Of a stretch of DNA of 64,000 nucleotides, positions 62,855 through 64,000 are shown piece by piece. Made by a program: the position numbers and the translations under genes. Where the stretch lies: positions 1 through 64,000 of the forward strand of contig CALJLN010000006.1 in NCBI GenBank assembly GCA_937982565.1, read 5' to 3'. The DNA comes from UBA2421 sp002343075 (GTDB lineage: Bacteria > Planctomycetota > Phycisphaerae > Tepidisphaerales > Tepidisphaeraceae). Every line of letters begins with the position of its first letter. The first letter of the stretch is position 1. Below the pieces are notes generated by a model. It saw only the letters and a list, made by a program, of their open reading frames with translations. It made no database searches and was not told where the DNA came from.

Positions 62855-63607
62855 ATGACAACGCATACCCTTGCCATTTCACCACAACCCGCCGCAGAAC
62901 CGACCTCTTTACCTTCGCTCAGCCTCGTTGTGCCCGTCTGGAATGACCCTGAAGGATTGCGCCATTTGCTCACGCAGGTGACGGACAATCCCCATTTGCA
63001 TGAAGTCATCATTGCAGATGCCTCACCGGATGACCGCTGCGCCTCAGTGGCGCGCGAGTTTGCGGCAATTCACGTTCGTTCCCCAAGACCCAACCGGGGT
63101 GCTCAGATGAATGCCGGGGCAGCGGTGGCAACAGGTGAACTTCTGCTGTTTCACCATGTTGATGTTCCGATCACCCCGGGACACTGCAGGGCAGCACGCG
63201 TTTCTGGCGCGCGTAGCCAATTCAGTGCCGCAGCGTTCTATCGAGAGTTTGATTCGGCCCACGCACGCCGGCGATGGCTGGAGAAGTTCGTCCGACTCTA
63301 CAACCGCTGCGGGGGCGCACTTTACGGCGACCAATCGCTCTGCATTCGTCGCGATGCCTTCTACAAGCATGGAGGGTTTCGCGATATGGCACTGATGGAA
63401 GACGTTGAGTTCACCCGCAGGCTCCGCCGAAACGGGGGCATCGAACTGCTCGACCCACCGGTCCAGCCAAGCGCCCGTCGGCATCGCAACCGGGGCAGCC
63501 TGCGAACATCGCTGTTTAACCTCTGGATCATGGCTGCGTTTCGAGTCGGTGTCTCGCCCGACACGCTGCATCGGTGGTACTACGGCAAGAAGTATCGCGA
63601 CCTCTAG
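62855..63607 (+). CDS. Family 2 glycosyltransferase (TIGR04283-like)
   Basis: The 250-residue protein has a GT-A fold: LSLVVPVWNDPEGLRHLL, EVIIADASPDD, RSPRPNRGAQMNAGAAVATGELLLFHHVD (the R-G-x-Q-M-N-A-G motif of the TIGR04283 group), GDQSLCIRRDAFYKHGGF and ALMEDVEFTRRLRRNG. The DxD-like site reads HHVDVP where relatives often have HADT. The C-terminus has a membrane-associated helix (SLRTSLFNLWIMAAFRVGV). An alternative GTG start lies at 62834. The TSUP-type permease gene starts 4 bases after its stop, so the two are probably coexpressed. Confidence 0.83.
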   Translation: MTTHTLAISPQPAAEPTSLPSLSLVVPVWNDPEGLRHLLTQVTDNPHLHEVIIADASPDDRCASVAREFAAIHVRSPRPNRGAQMNAGAAVATGELLLFHHVDVPITPGHCRAARVSGARSQFSAAAFYREFDSAHARRRWLEKFVRLYNRCGGALYGDQSLCIRRDAFYKHGGFRDMALMEDVEFTRRLRRNGGIELLDPPVQPSARRHRNRGSLRTSLFNLWIMAAFRVGVSPDTLHRWYYGKKYRDL

Positions 63608-63611
63608 GGGG

Positions 63612-64000
63612 ATGGTGCCGGCAAACCTCGACCCAACCTGGCTGATCATCGCCGCTGCGGCGACCTTGATCGGCGTCACCAAGAGCGGTTTTGGCAGCGG
63701 GCTGGGATTGCTCGTGGTCCCGGTCATCGCAATGGCGATGGGCAACCTGCCCGGCTACGGTCCCGAGGCCGGCCTTGGGCTGATGCTGCCACTCCTGATT
63801 ATCGGGGATATCATCGCGGTCGCGCAGAATCGCAAGGAGTTTGACCGACAGGCCATTCACTACCTGCTACCGGGAACTGTCGTCGGCGTGGTGATCGGCG
63901 CGGCGGTTCTCTACTGGTTTCATCAGAAGCCGCCGCAGGTCTTGGCGGCGCTAATCAAGATTGAGGTGGGGTTGGAATGCCTCCTGCTCACCGGATTACA
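63612..64000 (+). CDS. TSUP (TauE/SafE) family permease, 5' part, cut by the window end
   Basis: The frame starts at ATG 63612, 4 bases after the preceding stop, and is open to the window edge (129 codons). The product begins MVPANLDPTWLIIAAAATLIGVTKSGFGSG, where GVTKSGFGSGLG is the TSUP signature, then further helices (LGLLVVPVIAMAMGN, GLGLMLPLLIIGDIIAVAQNRKEFD, IHYLLPGTVVGVVIGAAVLYWF). The family exports or imports sulfite, taurine products or other small sulfur compounds; substrate unknown. It is not seen as a complete gene here. Confidence 0.82.
   Translation, partial: MVPANLDPTWLIIAAAATLIGVTKSGFGSGLGLLVVPVIAMAMGNLPGYGPEAGLGLMLPLLIIGDIIAVAQNRKEFDRQAIHYLLPGTVVGVVIGAAVLYWFHQKPPQVLAALIKIEVGLECLLLTGL

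Overview
The window looks like chromosomal DNA from a member of the Planctomycetota, most likely class Phycisphaerae. The signs are a secreted protease with the N-terminal LEPRRLFA-type motif and a C-terminal dockerin-like repeat, an exosortase with a PEP-CTERM substrate, a high-GC coding style with long antisense shadow frames, few Shine-Dalgarno (SD) sites, and several start codons lying 6-11 bases after a -10-like hexamer. No rRNA, tRNA, CRISPR array, insertion sequence or prophage was seen. Identifications rest on motif reading without database searches.

Layout. 1-294 is the 3' end of a glycosyltransferase gene. 708-12320 is a plus-strand exopolysaccharide/exosortase locus: a GT26 glycosyltransferase fused to a nucleotidyltransferase-like and beta-helix module, exosortase, EpsI-like protein, Wzz/BY-kinase, polyprenyl glycosylphosphotransferase and a giant TPR protein. 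12861-21278 carries sucA, sucB, threonine aldolase, a minus-strand PEP-CTERM protein with WD-like repeats, and lpd. 21477-24686 is a metzincin-type secreted metalloprotease. 24777-28293 (minus) holds a copper regulon (csoR-copZ-copA) with a recognisable operator, a secreted YHS-like protein and a 7Fe-type ferredoxin; gpmI and a small unknown gene follow. 30560-30847 is a compact transcription unit with its own promoter, perfect SD, a 20-residue Lys-rich peptide, a structured 3' part and a terminator. 31016-33520 holds parA, a VanZ-like gene, a HIT hydrolase and a poly-acidic protein. 33918-35264 (minus) is a porin with a 740-base upstream region. 36005-43159 (minus) is nuoJKLMN.

43576-50092 has two tandem CheY-like regulators, ettA, a GH28-like lipoprotein lacking the expected catalytic residues, YjbQ, a Gfo/Idh oxidoreductase and a histidine kinase. 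50181-51281 (minus) is a DegT-type aminotransferase. 51406-56007 is gcvT-gcvH-gcvP. 56175-64000 holds an ABC-2 exporter pair, hutF, plsY (minus), aroA, a ThuA-like protein, a family 2 glycosyltransferase and the start of a TSUP permease cut by the window edge.

How it fits together. The EPS locus and the PEP-CTERM protein probably form one surface-sorting system. Lpd (19860) can serve both the 2-oxoglutarate dehydrogenase encoded beside it and the glycine cleavage system at 51-56 kb; threonine aldolase also yields glycine. Both lpd and gcvH are preceded by copies of the same double-hairpin palindromic element. The most unusual items are the Lys-rich mini-gene with its structured RNA, that palindromic element, the sugar-enzyme fusions, and the catalytically stripped GH28-like lipoprotein.
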